This document shows, piece after piece, positions 41,117 through 49,732 of a stretch of 64,000 bases of DNA (position 1 is the stretch's first letter; every line of letters begins with the position of its first letter). Source of the DNA: an uncultured Flavobacteriaceae bacterium (GTDB lineage Bacteria; Bacteroidota; Bacteroidia; Flavobacteriales; Flavobacteriaceae); NCBI GenBank assembly GCA_943787295.1, contig CALSLW010000003.1, positions 1 through 64,000 of the forward strand, written 5' to 3'. The notes beneath the pieces are model-generated. The model was not told where the DNA came from, did not search any database, and saw only the letters and a program-made list of their open reading frames with translations. A program made the position numbers and the translations under genes.

Positions 41117-41698
41117 ATGCAGCAAATTGGTTTGTTTTTTGGCACGTTTAACCCTATTCACAATGGGCATTTAATTCTCGCGAATCACTTTGTAGAGCAC
41201 ACTAACTTAGATCAGATATGGTTTGTGGTGACCCCGCAAAATCCATTTAAACAAAAGCAGAGTATGTTGTCGAATAACCACCGTTTAGAGTTGGTTTATC
41301 GCGCGACAAAAGAGTACCCCGCAATGCAACCCTCGACCATAGAGTTTAATCTTCCTACCCCTAACTATACTTGCGATACCCTTATTCGATTAGAAGAAAA
41401 ATACCCCGATAAAAAATTTGCCCTTATCATTGGGGAAGATAATCTGGCTTCTTTTCATAAATGGAAAAACTACGAGGTTATTTTAGAACGTTACCCCCTC
41501 TATGTTTATCCTAGAAATGAAGCTGAAACTCCTTCTGAAGCATTGGCAAAGTACAAGAGTATCCATTTAGTCGACGCCCCTAAAATCGAAGTTGCTTCCT
41601 CTCAAATAAGAGAATGGATTAAAGCAGGGAAAAACGTTCGTCCTCTATTGCCTCAAGAGAGTTGGGAATACATAGACGAAATGAATTTTTATAAATAA
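41117..41698 (+). CDS. nadD: Nicotinate-nucleotide adenylyltransferase
   Basis: It joins nicotinate mononucleotide and ATP to deamido-NAD in NAD synthesis. GTFNPIHNGHL is the nucleotidyltransferase HxGH motif, and VASSQIREWI is the second ATP-binding (SSxxIR) motif. Length is 193. It follows gmk by 21 nt and carries its own near-leaderless promoter box. Confidence 0.95.
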   Translation: MQQIGLFFGTFNPIHNGHLILANHFVEHTNLDQIWFVVTPQNPFKQKQSMLSNNHRLELVYRATKEYPAMQPSTIEFNLPTPNYTCDTLIRLEEKYPDKKFALIIGEDNLASFHKWKNYEVILERYPLYVYPRNEAETPSEALAKYKSIHLVDAPKIEVASSQIREWIKAGKNVRPLLPQESWEYIDEMNFYK

Positions 41699-41719
41699 GA
41701 GGGTAAGAAATTATAATAC

Positions 41720-42006
41720 ATAAGCAGAGCTGTATTTGTCCTTTTATGGGGTTTACCCATTATTGCAAGTCTTCTCTATGCGCTTTTAAATCGTCTCCCA
41801 AAAAGATCAAGAATCCAACTAATCGAAAAGCAACGATTACATTGGATGCAATTGCTTATTCTTATAATCTTCACTTATATCCAACTTCAAACTTTCTTTG
41901 TTGCAGTCAATAAAAGTAATGGATTGGGAGCTGGCTTTTACCGGCAGCGATGATTGGTTTTTTAGCTCCTATTTTCTGGGTTATAAGAAAACAACAACAA
42001 TCTTAA
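41720..42006 (+). pseudogene. Frameshifted remnant of a small membrane protein
   Basis: Frame-by-frame reading shows a membrane-protein-like sequence from about 41723 (RAVFVLLWGLPIIASLLYALL, then MQLLILIIFTYIQLQTFFVAV) that stops with TGA at 41951-41953. The neighbouring frame continues as LPAAMIGFLAPIFWVI to TAA at 42004-42006. Adding one T to the TTTT run at 41936-41939 would join them into one protein of about 95 residues with three hydrophobic stretches. No ATG, GTG or TTG starts the first part. I infer a decayed gene; a sequencing error could explain the frameshift but not the missing start. Family not recognised. Confidence 0.55.
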
Positions 42007-43280
42007 AAAAGAACTTCCCTGATGAGACGTTCTGTGAGTGCTTTTCTACTCCACTCAGAAAGATTTTCCATCTTATTTAATGGTGCTTTATCTGCTTCAA
42101 ATAAGCTTTGAATAAAGGCAACTATGGTCAGGTGATCGTCATTTTCGATCATTTTAGCACAAGTCCCTTTGGCGATAAATTCGCCTGCAGCAGAAAGAGG
42201 ATCGCCTAGAGAAAGCACGGGAACTTGGGTCGCAAAATACTCTAATAACTTCCCAGAAATCATTTGGGTAGTCGCCCCTGTGAAAATAAAATTCAGCAAT
42301 AAATGACCACTTTTCATTAATGCGATAGCGGTCGCATGGTCTAAATAACCGTGATCAACCACCTCAATATTAGGCAAAGCAGTACGAATTTCTACGAGGA
42401 TACTTTCAGGGATATTTCCCGCCAGAGAAAAACGAATGGGTCGGTTTCCTTTTAGTTGTCCTAAAGCTTTAAGGACAGCGGGATAGGCCTGGTGTTGGGT
42501 GAGTAAACCGGTATAAACGATGTGAAACGCATCTTCAACTGGGTTTGCAGTTATTGTTTCCATCAACGCTGCATCAAAACCATTGGCTAGTGCAATAAAG
42601 CTTTGTTGAGGGGCTTTTTCTTTTAAGTTGTTGTGCAGTTCCCCCCCTATAGTGGTGATTACTCCGCTGGCTTTTTGCAGTACGGTCTTTTCTAATTGCG
42701 CATCTTTGACTTGACTCCTTTGAGTACGCCTCATTTGTTTATTGTAAAAGATATCGTTCCAGGGGTCGCGAAAATCTACCCACCAATTGAGTTGAAACAA
42801 TTCACTCAATTGTAAACCCGCTAAATGAGTCGAATGCGGTGGTCCAGTGGTGATCAAGTGATCGATATTTTCTTCCTTTAGTAATTTTTGTGCTGCCTTA
42901 ACGGCAAAAGGCACCCAGCCTTTTCGTGCATCTGGTATAAAATAATTCCCACGGATATATGCGGCGATCTTCCCAAAAAAACTTTTGGTGTTCACCTCGC
43001 CTTGAGGGATTCCTTTTTGCGAACTTCCACTGGTTAAGCGAGCATATAAACGCAAGGGTTCTTGGGTGGAAGTTTTGATCACTCTAATGCTTTCCACTTC
43101 TTTTAAAAGACTTTTATCTAACTGTGGATAAGCGGCTTGCTTTTCATCTACCGTAATAACGATAGGTTCCCAGCCCAATTGCTTGAGGTACTTCGCAAAA
43201 TACATCCAGCGCTGTACTCCAGACCCACCAGAAGGTGGCCAGTAATAACTTAAAATCAGTACTTTTTTAGAAACAGACAA
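42003..43280 (-). CDS. GT-B glycosyltransferase at the end of the SUF operon
   Basis: The N-terminus VLILSYYWPPSGGSGVQRW and FRDPWNDIFYNK are typical of bacteroidetal family 4-like transferases. HIVYTGLLTQHQAYPAVL is the C-terminal-domain start, and the SGKLLEYFATQVPVLSL region is the donor site. Length is 425. The start is TTG at 43280, 2 nt after the DUF2480 stop, so it appears to be the last gene of the iron-sulfur operon. Its role is presumably surface-glycan synthesis; no link to Fe-S biology is evident. Confidence 0.85.
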   Translation of the reverse strand: MSVSKKVLILSYYWPPSGGSGVQRWMYFAKYLKQLGWEPIVITVDEKQAAYPQLDKSLLKEVESIRVIKTSTQEPLRLYARLTSGSSQKGIPQGEVNTKSFFGKIAAYIRGNYFIPDARKGWVPFAVKAAQKLLKEENIDHLITTGPPHSTHLAGLQLSELFQLNWWVDFRDPWNDIFYNKQMRRTQRSQVKDAQLEKTVLQKASGVITTIGGELHNNLKEKAPQQSFIALANGFDAALMETITANPVEDAFHIVYTGLLTQHQAYPAVLKALGQLKGNRPIRFSLAGNIPESILVEIRTALPNIEVVDHGYLDHATAIALMKSGHLLLNFIFTGATTQMISGKLLEYFATQVPVLSLGDPLSAAGEFIAKGTCAKMIENDDHLTIVAFIQSLFEADKAPLNKMENLSEWSRKALTERLIREVLF

Positions 43281-43282
43281 GC

Positions 43283-43786
43283 TTACTTTTTATACAAAGG
43301 TACAGAAGAACAGGCTTCCCCATACATTAAGCTCTTGACATGGGGTTGTAATTTCTCCACCAAAGCTATAAATGCAGAAGGGGGAATGGCTTTTTCGGCG
43401 CAGCCTTTGATGATCACTGGCTTGTCTTTATAAGGTTCGACAGGAAGCGAATGCACTAAATCTTGAAAAATAGCATTTTCTAATTCTGCTAAAGAACCCC
43501 AAATCACTTTCTTGGCGAAGGGTTGAAGATAGGTGGTTACCAAAAGATTTGCCCATGCAGGTAAAAGGGCCTCTGTGGAACAATACAAGGCAACATAAGT
43601 GTCTTGATAGACCGAAAAGTCAACGTTTTTTAAGGCTGCTCTAAATTCTTTTTCGCGTAAAATAACGCCTTGTTCTAGCCACTGGCTAAGGTCTAAAGCG
43701 ACTCTCTTTCCTTCTGGATAGTGTTCTTCAAGATCAAAAGTGACCAGAGAACTTTTTGCCACGCGATTGACAATTTCGTGGGCCAT
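43283..43786 (-). CDS. DUF2480 family protein
   Basis: This 167-residue protein matches the Bacteroidetes-specific DUF2480 family (MAHEIVNRVAKSSLVTFDLEEHYP start), which commonly lies next to SUF genes. VIIKGCAEKAIPPSAF and MYGEACSSVPLYKK contain conserved cysteines that might take part in Fe-S or sulfur chemistry. It begins 1 nt after sufT and is followed 2 nt later by the glycosyltransferase gene. The function is not known. Confidence 0.85.
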   Translation of the reverse strand: MAHEIVNRVAKSSLVTFDLEEHYPEGKRVALDLSQWLEQGVILREKEFRAALKNVDFSVYQDTYVALYCSTEALLPAWANLLVTTYLQPFAKKVIWGSLAELENAIFQDLVHSLPVEPYKDKPVIIKGCAEKAIPPSAFIALVEKLQPHVKSLMYGEACSSVPLYKK

Positions 43787-43787
43787 C

Positions 43788-44114
43788 CTATAAGAATCCT
43801 AATTCAAGCTTCGCTTCTTCACTCATCAATTCCTGTGTCCATGGAGGATCAAAAGTAATCTCTACTTCGGCATCTTTTATTTCATTGAGGGATTTGACTT
43901 TTTCTTCTACCTCAACAGGAAGGGTTTCTGCTACTGGGCAGTTTGGAGTAGTAAGGGTCATCAAGATTTTCACCTCCTGATCTTCGTTGACAAAAACATC
44001 ATAGATCAATCCCAACTCATAAATATCTACTGGGATTTCTGGATCAAAAATGGTCTTGAGCACTTTGACGATTTTCTCGCCTAAGTCGTGTGTATCAATC
44101 GTTGTTTCTGACAT
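43788..44114 (-). CDS. sufT: SUF-associated DUF59/MIP18 protein (SufT-like)
   Basis: This MIP18-family domain of 108 residues has DPEIPVDIYELGLIYDV and the conserved Cys in TTPNCPVAE. Such proteins help mature Fe-S clusters on target proteins. The family member in SUF operons is commonly called SufT; this one lacks the N-terminal extension of Firmicutes SufT. It lies between sufE and the DUF2480 gene with gaps of 2 and 1 nt. Confidence 0.9.
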   Translation of the reverse strand: MSETTIDTHDLGEKIVKVLKTIFDPEIPVDIYELGLIYDVFVNEDQEVKILMTLTTPNCPVAETLPVEVEEKVKSLNEIKDAEVEITFDPPWTQELMSEEAKLELGFL

Positions 44115-44116
44115 AA

Positions 44117-44539
44117 TTAGTTGAGTTGCGTTTGAAAAGCGATGGCGTATAATTTAATTTGTTTAATCATTGAGACCAAACCATTTGCACGTGTGGGTGA
44201 TAAGTGTTCTTTGAGCCCGATCTCATCGATAAAATCGGTATTCGCATCAAGAATATCTTTGGGGTGTTGATTGGAGAAAGCGCGAATCAAAATCGCAATG
44301 ATTCCTTTGGTGATAATGGCATCACTGTCTGCAGAGAATTGCAATTTATCTTGGTCTAAGGCTGCATGCACCCAGACTTTGCTTTGACAACCTTTAATGA
44401 TGTTGTCGTCTGTTTTAAATTCTTCTGGAATGAGCGGAAGGGATTTCCCTAGCTCAATCATATATTCATAGCGTTGCATCCAGTCTTCAAAAAGGCTAAA
44501 TTCTTCGATAATTTCTCGTTGGGTTTCTTGTATGGTCAT
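44117..44539 (-). CDS. sufE: Cysteine desulfuration protein SufE
   Basis: SufE accepts persulfide sulfur from SufS and passes it to SufB. IKGCQSKVWV contains the sulfur-accepting Cys (about residue 51). LPLIPEEFKTDDNI is the usual preceding block. Length is 140. It lies 19 nt after sufS and 2 nt before sufT. Confidence 0.94.
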   Translation of the reverse strand: MTIQETQREIIEEFSLFEDWMQRYEYMIELGKSLPLIPEEFKTDDNIIKGCQSKVWVHAALDQDKLQFSADSDAIITKGIIAILIRAFSNQHPKDILDANTDFIDEIGLKEHLSPTRANGLVSMIKQIKLYAIAFQTQLN

Positions 44540-44558
44540 AGCCCTATAAAGATACGAT

Positions 44559-45785
44559 TTATTGCAACATCGCCATAGCGCGTTTTAGCGCTGCGATCAT
44601 GAGGTTGATTTCTTCTTTGGTATTGTAAAAAGAAAATGAGGCCCGCACTGTTCCCGGGATCTGGTAATAGTCCATGATGGGTTGTGCACAATGATGTCCC
44701 GTGCGAACCGCTATTCCCATTTTGTCTAAGATACTCCCGATATCATAAGGGTGAATCCCCTTGACATTAAAAGAAATTACGGCTGTTTTTTCTTTGGCTT
44801 CGCCATAAATTGCTACTCCATCAACCGCTTTAAGCTGAGCAGTTCCATAGTCTAGCAGCTCTTGCTCATAAGCCGCGATTGCGTCAAATCCAATGGCGTT
44901 CATATAATCTAAGGCTGCGCCAAAAGCAATACCGCCGGCGATATTAGGTGTCCCCGCTTCAAATTTATGCGGTAAGTCGGCATAGGTAGTTTTTTTAAAG
45001 GTCACCTCTGCAATCATTTCTCCACCTCCTTGATAGGGCGGAAGACTATTGAGTAAATCTTCTTTCCCATAAAGCATACCTACCCCTGTTGGGCCACATA
45101 ACTTATGGGCAGAAGTCACATAATAATCAATGTCTAGGGCTTGAACATCTGCTTTGATATGAGGTGCCGCTTGTGCACCATCAATCAATACTTTTGCGCC
45201 TACAGCATGGGCTTTTGTAATGATTTCTTCTATGGGATTAACCGTTCCTAAAGCATTTGAAACATGATTGACAAAGACGAGTTTTGTTTTTTCGTTTAAC
45301 AAAGTGTCATAGGTGTTCATCTCAAGTGTTCCCTGTTGGGTCATAGGAATCACCTTTAAGATCGCGCCTGTTTTTTCGCATAACATTTGCCAGGGAACGA
45401 TATTAGAGTGGTGTTCCATTGCAGAGACTAACAATTCGTCTCCTGCTTTTAAAAGAGAAGCATAACCCGAAGCGATGATGTTAATGCTGTGTGTTGTTCC
45501 AGAAGTAAGAATAATTTCATGTGCCTTAGCGGCATTGAAATGTTGTTGCACCTTTTGGCGTGCCTGCTCATACGCATCTGTGGCTTCTTGACTCAAGCTG
45601 TGCACCCCACGGTGAATGTTTGCATTGTATTGACTGTAGTAATCTACAATCACATTAATTACTTGTTGTGGCGTTTGCGAAGTAGCCGCATTGTCAAAAT
45701 AGACTAAGGGCTGCCCGTTTACCTCACGTTGAAGAATAGGAAAATCCGAACGGATTTTTTGAATATCTAAGGTTTTATAAGTCAT
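44559..45785 (-). CDS. sufS: Cysteine desulfurase SufS
   Basis: A group II PLP-dependent desulfurase that releases sulfur from cysteine. SAHKLCGPTGVGMLYG contains the PLP lysine, and RTGHHCAQP contains the catalytic cysteine. VYFDNAATSQTP at the start is typical. Length is 408. It overlaps sufD by 11 nt and precedes sufE. Confidence 0.96.
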   Translation of the reverse strand: MTYKTLDIQKIRSDFPILQREVNGQPLVYFDNAATSQTPQQVINVIVDYYSQYNANIHRGVHSLSQEATDAYEQARQKVQQHFNAAKAHEIILTSGTTHSINIIASGYASLLKAGDELLVSAMEHHSNIVPWQMLCEKTGAILKVIPMTQQGTLEMNTYDTLLNEKTKLVFVNHVSNALGTVNPIEEIITKAHAVGAKVLIDGAQAAPHIKADVQALDIDYYVTSAHKLCGPTGVGMLYGKEDLLNSLPPYQGGGEMIAEVTFKKTTYADLPHKFEAGTPNIAGGIAFGAALDYMNAIGFDAIAAYEQELLDYGTAQLKAVDGVAIYGEAKEKTAVISFNVKGIHPYDIGSILDKMGIAVRTGHHCAQPIMDYYQIPGTVRASFSFYNTKEEINLMIAALKRAMAMLQ

Positions 45786-47091
45786 GTCCTATTTCAACCC
45801 CTAATTTCATCGCAATCAATTTGTTGATTCTTGTTTTAAGTGCAGGAATAGCGACACTTTCCAAGACATTATTGGCAAAGGCATAGGTGAGTAAACCTTT
45901 GGCTTCCTTTTTAGGGATTCCACGCGTGCGAAGATAGAACAAGGCGTCTTCGTCTAATTGACCAATGGTACAACCGTGAGAGCATTTTACATCATCTGCA
46001 AAAATCTCGAGCTGTGGCTTGGTATTAATCGTGGCTTTATCGTCTAATAAAATATTGTTGTTTTGTTGAAAGGCATTGGTCTTTTGTGCGATTTGATCGA
46101 CATAGATTTTTCCGTTAAAGACCCCCACTGCTTTATCAGAATAAATTCCTTTATAGTCTTGATGACTTTCACAATTGGGTTGTTCATGATTTACCAAGGT
46201 ATAGTGATCGACATGTTGTTGATCTTCTATAATGGTAATTCCTTTCATAGTTGAATCAATATGTTCTCCTTTTTGATAGAAGTTCAAATTGTTTCGGGTT
46301 ATTTTTCCACCAAAAGAGAAAGTGTGGACTTTAACGTTGCTATTGCCTTGTTGTGCGATATAAGTATTATCCACAAGTGAGGCATCGTGACGATCGTTTT
46401 GGATCTTGTAATAATCGATAATAGCATTTTTATCCGCAAAGATTTCTGTCACAGCATTTGTCCAAACAGCGTGCTCTGCTAAACTTTGATGGCGCTCTAT
46501 GATTTGCACTTGTGCATTTTCTTCAGCCACAACAAGCGAACGCGGTTGTAACATAAAGTCTCCTTGCTCCCCAGTGGAGAAGTGAATGATCTGAATCGGC
46601 TTTTCTGCCACCACAGATTTAGGGATATAGATATAGGCTCCCTCTTTTGCAAAAGAGGTATTCAAGGCCGTTAAGTTTTCTTCTTTATCGGCGACTTGAT
46701 TAAAATATTTGTCAATGATCTTTTTGTATTTGGGCTTCGATAAGGCGGCTGAAAGTAAACAAACATCAATCCCATCATGAGTAGTGTCTGATAAAAACGG
46801 ACTGTAAACCCCATCGATAAACACCACTTTATAAGAGTCAATCTCGTACAAGAAATATTTCTTGACGTCTTTTAATTCGAGGGTAGTTTCCTTTTTAGGG
46901 AATAGGCTGTAGTTGTTTTTCAATAGCTTCGCCAAAGAGGTGTATTTCCATGCTTCAAGCTTATTAGTTGGAAAGCCTTTATCTTCAAAAGTCTTGAGGC
47001 TTTCTGAACGAATATCATGGACGGGAGAGCTCAAGTCTAAGTCTTGCTCAAGCACCATGAAAGAGGATAGCATTTTTTCTTTTAACTCCAT
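45775..47091 (-). CDS. sufD: Fe-S cluster assembly scaffold SufD
   Basis: SufD forms the SufBC2D scaffold. DDVKCSHGCTIGQLDEDALFYLRTRGI near the C-terminus is the conserved SufB/D end. The central region is the repetitive beta-helix. The track start (47100) is TTG inside sufC; I take ATG at 47091 (MELKEKML), 1 nt after the sufC stop, giving 438 residues. It overlaps sufS by 11 nt. Confidence 0.95.
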   Translation of the reverse strand: MELKEKMLSSFMVLEQDLDLSSPVHDIRSESLKTFEDKGFPTNKLEAWKYTSLAKLLKNNYSLFPKKETTLELKDVKKYFLYEIDSYKVVFIDGVYSPFLSDTTHDGIDVCLLSAALSKPKYKKIIDKYFNQVADKEENLTALNTSFAKEGAYIYIPKSVVAEKPIQIIHFSTGEQGDFMLQPRSLVVAEENAQVQIIERHQSLAEHAVWTNAVTEIFADKNAIIDYYKIQNDRHDASLVDNTYIAQQGNSNVKVHTFSFGGKITRNNLNFYQKGEHIDSTMKGITIIEDQQHVDHYTLVNHEQPNCESHQDYKGIYSDKAVGVFNGKIYVDQIAQKTNAFQQNNNILLDDKATINTKPQLEIFADDVKCSHGCTIGQLDEDALFYLRTRGIPKKEAKGLLTYAFANNVLESVAIPALKTRINKLIAMKLGVEIGHDL

Positions 47092-47092
47092 C

Positions 47093-47842
47093 TTAGGCAA
47101 GCTCTTGTTTGATCCAGTCGTATCCTTTTGCTTCTAGTTCGTGCGCTAATTCTTTTGTTCCAGATTTAACAATACGACCATTGTACAACACGTGTACAAA
47201 GTCTGGCACGATATAATCTAATAAACGCTGGTAGTGTGTGATCACGACTACTGCATTGTCTTTGCTTTTGAGTTTGTTGACCCCATTCGCAACAATTTTC
47301 AATGCATCGATATCAAGACCAGAATCGGTTTCATCTAAGATGGCCAATTTAGGCTCAAGCATTGCTAACTGAAAAATCTCATTACGCTTCTTTTCTCCAC
47401 CAGAAAAACCTTCGTTTAAAGAGCGGGATAAGAATTTAGAGTCGATTTCTAATAAGGCCGCTTTCTCTCTGATCTTCTTGAGCATCTCGTTTGCAGGCAT
47501 ATCTTCTAAACCTTTAGCTTTTCGAGAAGCATTGATCGCTGTTTTGATAAAGTTAGTCACGGTTACACCAGGAATTTCCACGGGATATTGGAACGATAAA
47601 AAGATGCCTTTGTGGGCGCGTTCTTCCGCGTCGAGTTCAGCTAAGTCTTCCCCGTCAAAAAGAATATTTCCTTTTTCAACTTCATAATCTTCATGACCGG
47701 CAATTACGGTAGAGAGGGTGCTTTTCCCAGAACCATTTGGCCCCATGATCGCATGCACTTCCCCTGGATTTACTTGCAGGTTAATTCCTTTTAAAATTTC
47801 CTTTTCTTCTACACTAGCGTGTAGTTCATTTACTGTAAGCAT
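47093..47842 (-). CDS. sufC: Fe-S cluster assembly ATPase SufC
   Basis: An ABC-type ATPase that drives the SufBCD scaffold. MGPNGSGKST is Walker A, EGFSGGEKKRNEIFQ is the SufC-type signature, and LAILDETDSGLDIDAL is Walker B with its D-loop. Length is 249. It sits 12 nt after sufB. Confidence 0.97.
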   Translation of the reverse strand: MLTVNELHASVEEKEILKGINLQVNPGEVHAIMGPNGSGKSTLSTVIAGHEDYEVEKGNILFDGEDLAELDAEERAHKGIFLSFQYPVEIPGVTVTNFIKTAINASRKAKGLEDMPANEMLKKIREKAALLEIDSKFLSRSLNEGFSGGEKKRNEIFQLAMLEPKLAILDETDSGLDIDALKIVANGVNKLKSKDNAVVVITHYQRLLDYIVPDFVHVLYNGRIVKSGTKELAHELEAKGYDWIKQELA

Positions 47843-47854
47843 ATAGTTGATCGA

Positions 47855-49300
47855 TTACCCTACTGATCCTTCGAGGGAGATTTCTAATAATTTTTGTGCC
47901 TCAACGGCAAATTCCATTGGAAGTTTATTTAAAACTTCCTTACTAAATCCATTGACAATAAGTGCAATGGCTTTTTCTGTATCGATACCGCGTTGATTGC
48001 AATAGAAGATTTGATCTTCTCCAATCTTACTGGTGGTCGCTTCGTGTTCTATTTGTGCCGAATTATTTCGCGCTTCGATATAAGGGAAAGTATGCGCTCC
48101 ACAATCGTTCCCCATTAAGAGGGAATCACACTGAGAGAAATTACGGGCATTTTTAGCTCTTGGATTAACTTGTACTAATCCACGATAGCTGTTTTGTGAT
48201 TTTCCGGCAGAGATTCCTTTCGAGATAATGGTAGAGCTGGTGTTCTTCCCTAGGTGCACCATTTTTGTTCCTGTATCTGCTTGCTGGTAGTTGTTTGTTA
48301 CTGCGATAGAGTAAAACTCTCCGATAGAATTATCACCTTTTAAAATACAAGAAGGGTATTTCCAGGTTACAGCAGAGCCTGTTTCTACTTGGGTCCAAGA
48401 AATCTTCGCGTTGGTGTGACAAATTCCTCTTTTCGTCACAAAGTTGAAGACGCCACCTTTTCCTTCTTTATCTCCAGGGAACCAGTTTTGAACCGTTGAA
48501 TATTTTATTTCAGCATCATCAAGTGCAATCAATTCTACGCAAGCTGCGTGCAATTGATTTTCATCTCTTGATGGAGCAGTACAACCTTCTAGGTAAGAAA
48601 CATAACTTCCTTCATCTGCAATCACAAGGGTGCGCTCAAATTGACCTGTTCCTGCTTGATTGATTCTAAAGTAAGTCGAAAGCTCCATAGGACACCTTAC
48701 CCCTTTTGGGATATAACAAAATGACCCATCTGAAAATACAGCTGAATTTAAGGCCGCATAAAAGTTGTCCTTGATTGGGATGACAGAACCAATGTACTTT
48801 TTAACCAATTCTGGGTAATCTTTGATCGCTTCTGAAATAGAGCAAAAGATAATCCCTTTTTCGGCTAGGGTATCGCGAAAAGTCGTCGCTACAGAAACAG
48901 AGTCCATCACGATGTCTACTGCAACTCCTGCGAGTTTCTTTTGTTCATCGATAGAAATCCCCAGTTTACTAAAAGTCTCTAATAACTCTGGATCCACCTC
49001 GTCAAGGCTTTCGTATTTGTCTTTCTTTTTTGGAGCAGAGTAGTAAGAAATCGCCTGGAAGTCGGGTTTTTTATAATGTACATTTGCCCATTCTGGCTCT
49101 TCCATTTGTTTCCATGCCGCAAAGGCTTCAAGACGCCACTGGGTCATCCACTCTGGTTCTTCTTTTCGTTTAGAGATGGCACGAACAATATCTTCGTTTA
49201 ATCCCACAGGAAAAGTATCAGATTCTATATCGGTATAGAAACCGTACTCATACTCTTTTGTTTCGAGCTCTTTTTTTAATTCTTCTTCAGTATATGCCAT
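47855..49300 (-). CDS. sufB: Fe-S cluster assembly protein SufB
   Basis: SufB is the scaffold subunit where the cluster is built. VYTEGCTAP-like [25 protein letters not shown] carries the sulfur-receiving cysteine region, and the C-terminal [17 protein letters not shown] block is conserved. Length is 481. A strong AAGGAGG sequence lies only 2 nt before the ATG, unusual in this genome, which otherwise shows few Shine-Dalgarno sites, and with abnormally short spacing. It is 13 nt after sufA. Confidence 0.97.
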   Translation of the reverse strand: MAYTEEELKKELETKEYEYGFYTDIESDTFPVGLNEDIVRAISKRKEEPEWMTQWRLEAFAAWKQMEEPEWANVHYKKPDFQAISYYSAPKKKDKYESLDEVDPELLETFSKLGISIDEQKKLAGVAVDIVMDSVSVATTFRDTLAEKGIIFCSISEAIKDYPELVKKYIGSVIPIKDNFYAALNSAVFSDGSFCYIPKGVRCPMELSTYFRINQAGTGQFERTLVIADEGSYVSYLEGCTAPSRDENQLHAACVELIALDDAEIKYSTVQNWFPGDKEGKGGVFNFVTKRGICHTNAKISWTQVETGSAVTWKYPSCILKGDNSIGEFYSIAVTNNYQQADTGTKMVHLGKNTSSTIISKGISAGKSQNSYRGLVQVNPRAKNARNFSQCDSLLMGNDCGAHTFPYIEARNNSAQIEHEATTSKIGEDQIFYCNQRGIDTEKAIALIVNGFSKEVLNKLPMEFAVEAQKLLEISLEGSVG

Positions 49301-49313
49301 AACCTCCTTCTAT

Positions 49314-49643
49314 TTAGAGCGAAAAACTTTCTCCACACCCACAGGTTCTGTTGGCATTAGGGTTGTTAAATACAAACCCTTTTCCATTGAGACCGCCAGA
49401 ATATTCCAGGGTCGTCCCTACGAGGTAAAGTAAACTTTTCTTATCCACCACTATCTTAACATTGTTGTCTTCAAACAGCTGATCGTTATCTTGTTTTTCT
49501 GCGTCAAAAGAAAGGTCATAGGACAAGCCAGAACAACCCCCGCTTTTTACGCCAACACGAACATAAGCTGCGCTGGGATCAAAGCCCTCTTCCTGCATTA
49601 AAACAGATACTTTTTCTTTCGCTGATGATGCAACCTTAATCAT
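49314..49643 (-). CDS. sufA: A-type Fe-S carrier (SufA/IscA/HesB family)
   Basis: This A-type carrier receives clusters and delivers them to targets. The three conserved cysteines are in VKSGGCSGLSY and the C-terminal CGCGESFSL. Length is 109. It is the first gene of the SUF operon, with its own -7 box at 49673-49680 and a palindrome further upstream. The SufA name rests on operon position, since IscA and SufA are alike in sequence. Confidence 0.95.
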   Translation of the reverse strand: MIKVASSAKEKVSVLMQEEGFDPSAAYVRVGVKSGGCSGLSYDLSFDAEKQDNDQLFEDNNVKIVVDKKSLLYLVGTTLEYSGGLNGKGFVFNNPNANRTCGCGESFSL

Positions 49644-49672
49644 GGGTGAATAATCGTTTTCTAATTTTGCTA

Positions 49673-49680
49673 CAAATATA
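49673..49680 (-). promoter_or_regulatory. -7 box of the SUF operon
   Basis: TATATTTG on the minus strand matches TAnnTTTG, 29 nt before the sufA ATG. No TTG is seen at -33; a palindrome occupies that place instead. Confidence 0.6.
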
Positions 49681-49696
49681 GTTCATTTCGCCCATT

Positions 49697-49708
49697 AACA
49701 CTAGTGTT
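49697..49708. promoter_or_regulatory. Palindrome AACACTAGTGTT, candidate SUF operator
   Basis: A perfect 12-bp palindrome is centred about 26 bp upstream of the -7 box centre, overlapping the -33 region of the SUF promoter. No T tract follows it, so it is unlikely to be the terminator of the gene at 49733. Confidence 0.4.
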
Positions 49709-49732
49709 TAGCGATAGATAAAGCCAATAGGA

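Noticed and set aside
41898-42080. 60-aa plus-strand ORF
   Set aside because: It uses a third frame across the pseudogene and the end of the glycosyltransferase gene and has no coherent protein character.
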